DNA of 64,000 bases from Rhodococcus sp. KBS0724 (GTDB taxonomy: Bacteria > Actinomycetota > Actinomycetes > Mycobacteriales > Mycobacteriaceae). This document shows positions 61,780 through 64,000 of the stretch, piece after piece. Position numbers and translations under genes: made by a program. The DNA is taken from positions 124,001 through 188,000 of the forward strand of contig NZ_VCBX02000002.1 of assembly GCF_005938745.2 (NCBI RefSeq), read 5' to 3'. Every line of letters begins with the position of its first letter. Position 1 is the stretch's first letter. A model generated the notes under the pieces. That model made no database searches. It had not been told where the DNA came from and saw only the letters and a program-made list of their open reading frames with translations.

Positions 61780-62550
61780 GTGAGTATCCGAGACCCTTTG
61801 GCATCAAACGAGTTGGACGGTCAGGTTGCGTTGGTGACCGGAGGTGGCGGTGGGCTCGGAAGTGAGGCTGGCCGAAGGCTCGCGGCATCCGGTGCACACG
61901 TTGTGTTCGCGGATCTGTCTTTTGAGGCCGCTGCCGCTGCCGCCGATCATGCCATCGCACAGGGGATGTCGGCACAAGCAATTGATCTTAACGTGACGAA
62001 AAGTGCATCGGTGGAGAGAGCAGTCGAGGAAATCGAGAGGTCACACGGCCGCCTCGATATCTTGATGACAAGTCACGGGTTTCCACGGGATGGCCGTCTG
62101 TTGGACATGACCGACGACGCCTGGGACGACGTTCTCAATGTCTGTCTGACAGGGACATTCTATTGCATCCGCGCAGCGGCTCGATTGATGACGAAGCGAC
62201 GTTACGGACGAATCATCACCGTCGCATCGCGGGCATGGCACGGAAACCCCGGACAGGCAAACTATTCCGCGGCCAAAGCCGGTGTTATCGGCCTCACGAG
62301 ATCTGTCGCCAAAGAATTCGGTCGCCATGAGGTCACGGCCAATGCGATTGCCCCGGGATTGATCGAGACCGCATCGTTGCGTGAATTGGACACCTACGAC
62401 GCGCTCGTGGAAAGGGCGAAGCGGGACAACAGTATTAAGCGTGTTGGCCAGCCTGCTGATGTGGCTGCGGCCGTCCGTTTCCTGGCTTCGCCGACGTCGG
62501 GTTTCCTCACCGGCGAGGTCATCCATGTATCTGGCGGACGCTTTGGATGA
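61780..62550 (+). CDS. SDR-family oxidoreductase (FabG-like)
   Basis: A 256-residue short-chain dehydrogenase from a GTG with AGGAAG upstream. It shows VALVTGGGGGLGSEAGRRLA, LDILMTSHGFPRDGRLLDMT (SHG in place of the usual NAG), VASRAWHGNPGQANYSAAKA (catalytic Tyr and Lys) and NAIAPGLIETASLR, ending FLTGEVIHVSGGRFG. It probably oxidises or reduces a 3-hydroxy/keto-acyl-CoA intermediate. It lies 34 bases after the dehydrogenase gene. Confidence 0.9.
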   Translation: MSIRDPLASNELDGQVALVTGGGGGLGSEAGRRLAASGAHVVFADLSFEAAAAAADHAIAQGMSAQAIDLNVTKSASVERAVEEIERSHGRLDILMTSHGFPRDGRLLDMTDDAWDDVLNVCLTGTFYCIRAAARLMTKRRYGRIITVASRAWHGNPGQANYSAAKAGVIGLTRSVAKEFGRHEVTANAIAPGLIETASLRELDTYDALVERAKRDNSIKRVGQPADVAAAVRFLASPTSGFLTGEVIHVSGGRFG

Positions 62551-62605
62551 CCGGCTGTGAACCATGCGCAAACTATCACTCGACAACTCCCTCGAGAGGC
62601 ACACC

Positions 62606-64000
62606 ATGAATGACATCGTTGCCACCGGATCGCCGACAGTTGGCATCACGGCGTACTCGGTCTACGTTCCGCGGTACCGACTGAGTCGTAACGAGATCGC
62701 AGCCGCGGTAGGCGAAGTTGCGCGTGGTGAACGTGTCGTGGCTGGGTATGACGAAGACACTACGTCGATGGCGGTCGAGGCGGCGCGGGGAGCCCTACCG
62801 AACGGCGGATCCAGGCCGGCGAGCATCTGGTTCGCGACGTCAGAGCCAGCGTACTGGGACAAGACTAACGCCACTACGGTGCATGCTGCACTTGGTCTCG
62901 ACCGCAGTATTGGGGCATTCGATCTTGGAGCAAACAGTAGGGCGGGCGCGGCCGCGTTCCTGGCCGCGAGCCGCGACCAAGGAATGGCGGTGCTCTCTGA
63001 TATCCGGGGAGGGCGCGTTGGCAGCGGTGACGAACGTATGGGTGCAGATGGCGCCGCCGCCTTCCTATTCGGTGACAAAGATATTCTGGCGCACGTTGTC
63101 GCGACATCGTCTGTTAGCGAAGAGTTCCTTGATCGATGGCGCACACCCGGGACAGTGGGTGCCGGTACCTGGGAGGAACGCTTTGGTGAGCGTGAGTACG
63201 TTGGACTGGCCGAGAAGGTGTTTGACGACTTGCTGAAAAGTTCAGGTATTGCTCAGGGCGACATTTCCGCGGTCGCGGTCGCTGGTAACAATTTGCGATC
63301 GGTCAAGTCCGTCACCGCAACGCTGCAGCGTCGCACTGGAGGTCGTGCAGACTCGACCGATCTTGTGAATAAGTTTGGCAACGCGGGTGCGGCCCAGTTG
63401 GGGTTGGTGACCGCTGACACTCTGGACCAAGCGAAGCCGGGCGAGTTGTTACTGGTGGTTTCGTTAGCCGACGGTGCAGATGCGTTCCTGCTGCGTACGA
63501 CGGATCGACTGCTCGATGGGAAAGCGTCTGTTCGGGTTGCGGCTGGCAACGGCCTCTCCGTCACATATCCCACGTACCTTTTATGGCGTGGCCTGGTGGA
63601 GCGTGAGTTACCACGTCGGCCCGATCCCGTTCGTCCGTCAGCGCCCTTCTCGGCCCGCGACCGTGAGTACAAGTTTGCGTTCAGTGGCGGCCGCTGCAGA
63701 ACCTGCGGCACCGTCCAGTTCCCTCTTCCCCGCGTATGCTTGCGATGCCGAGGCGTCGATTCGTTCGATGCGGTATCGGCTGCCGGGCAGCGGGCGAGGG
63801 TGGTGACCTACACAGTGGATCGGTTGGCGTTCACACCAAGCCCGCCCTTGATCAGCGCGGTACTCGATCTTGAGAACGGTGGTCGCGTTCAGGTTGAGCT
63901 TACCGATGTCGATCCCGCCACGGTCGCGGTTGGTGACGAAGTAGCTCTTACATTCCGTCGGTTGGTAACGATCGATGGAATCCATAACTATTTTTGGAAG
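62606..64000 (+). CDS. thiolase/HMG-CoA synthase-fold protein fused to DUF35 (runs off window)
   Basis: The frame is open from ATG 62606 to the window end (464+ residues). Residues about 10-340 resemble HMG-CoA synthase: VGITAYSVYVPRYRLSRNEI, Glu80 in FATSEPAYWDKTNATTVHAA (the general-base region) and AFDLGANSRAGAAAFLAASR, where Ser111 stands in place of the nucleophilic Cys. DLVNKFGNAGAAQLGLVTAD follows. From about 355 comes a DUF35 module with zinc-ribbon Cys364, Cys367, Cys378 and Cys381 (RCRTCGTVQFPLPRVCLRC) and an OB fold. The fusion joins the two partners that are separate genes at 47844 and 48296. Probable C-C bond cleavage or formation on a CoA ester. Confidence 0.85.
   Translation, partial: MNDIVATGSPTVGITAYSVYVPRYRLSRNEIAAAVGEVARGERVVAGYDEDTTSMAVEAARGALPNGGSRPASIWFATSEPAYWDKTNATTVHAALGLDRSIGAFDLGANSRAGAAAFLAASRDQGMAVLSDIRGGRVGSGDERMGADGAAAFLFGDKDILAHVVATSSVSEEFLDRWRTPGTVGAGTWEERFGEREYVGLAEKVFDDLLKSSGIAQGDISAVAVAGNNLRSVKSVTATLQRRTGGRADSTDLVNKFGNAGAAQLGLVTADTLDQAKPGELLLVVSLADGADAFLLRTTDRLLDGKASVRVAAGNGLSVTYPTYLLWRGLVERELPRRPDPVRPSAPFSARDREYKFAFSGGRCRTCGTVQFPLPRVCLRCRGVDSFDAVSAAGQRARVVTYTVDRLAFTPSPPLISAVLDLENGGRVQVELTDVDPATVAVGDEVALTFRRLVTIDGIHNYFWK

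Noticed and set aside
1..64000. tRNA or rRNA genes
   Set aside because: No cloverleaf-like gene or rRNA segment was noticed by eye on either strand; a covariance-model scan would be needed to be certain.

Overview
The window is accessory DNA from a high-GC actinobacterium, most likely a large (probably linear) plasmid of Rhodococcus or a close relative. The evidence is a secreted cutinase-family protein, a DUF2637 membrane protein, a ParA/small-ParB pair, a primase-like Rep with a ribbon-helix-helix gene, a pair resembling the actinomycete telomere proteins Tap and Tpg, several toxin-antitoxin modules, many insertion sequences and a large CoA-dependent catabolic island. The organism assignment is inference; no rRNA or tRNA gene is present to anchor it.

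Layout. 0-4 kb: a cutinase-family gene, a decayed tyrosine recombinase and a VOC-fold remnant. 3.7-5.7 kb: an NO-defence operon nsrR-hmp plus a small ORF, with a candidate NsrR palindrome. 6-8.4 kb: sparse DNA with an IS110 relic. 8.4-10.2 kb: an AbiEi/AbiEii type IV toxin-antitoxin pair. 10.5-11.1 kb: an octapeptide-repeat (beta-solenoid) protein. 12-18 kb: the plasmid maintenance core, holding a DUF2637-HTH gene, parA-parB, a Rep with archaeo-eukaryotic primase motifs and an RHH regulator. Two arrays of strictly phased 12-bp units (12 units at 12040-12183 and 40 units at 13500-13979) flank the DUF2637 gene and lead into parA. I read them as the partition centromere or an origin-linked element; they are the strongest unexplained structure here. 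18-21 kb: a recombinase relic, an IS6-family element with frameshifts and sparse DNA that includes three more 12-bp units. 21-22.3 kb: two type II toxin-antitoxin pairs. 22.3-25 kb: the Tap/Tpg-like pair. 25-26.7 kb: IS relics.

26.7-64 kb: a catabolic island. Its first part has an acyl-CoA dehydrogenase-like gene with a divergent LacI-type regulator and a matching operator, dead MDR and SDR genes, an amidohydrolase, a flavin reductase, a BKACE-type beta-keto acid cleavage enzyme, hydantoinase/oxoprolinase B and A subunits and a class III aminotransferase. Its second part has an LLM-type flavin monooxygenase, a divergent RibB-like protein, a fused double CaiB CoA-transferase, a GntR regulator, a zinc-ribbon DUF35 protein and a thiolase-fold protein without the usual cysteine. 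An IS cluster (49.4-56.7 kb) interrupts the island. After it come two MaoC-like hydratase subunits, an SDR, a double-headed TetR regulator with repeated candidate operators, an acyl-CoA dehydrogenase, a second SDR and a thiolase/HMG-CoA synthase-fold protein fused to DUF35 that runs off the window.

A plausible reading is that an ATP-dependent amidohydrolase (HyuA/HyuB) opens a cyclic amide or similar ring, the aminotransferase removes the amino group, the flavin-dependent oxygenase pair (LLM plus reductase) oxidises an intermediate, and CoA activation followed by beta-oxidation-like steps and retro-aldol cleavage (DUF35/thiolase-fold pairs) finish the job. The substrate cannot be read from the sequence. 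IS relics with recognisable target duplications record the assembly: one insertion supplies the stop codon of the LLM gene, and another IS copy sits inside a second IS.
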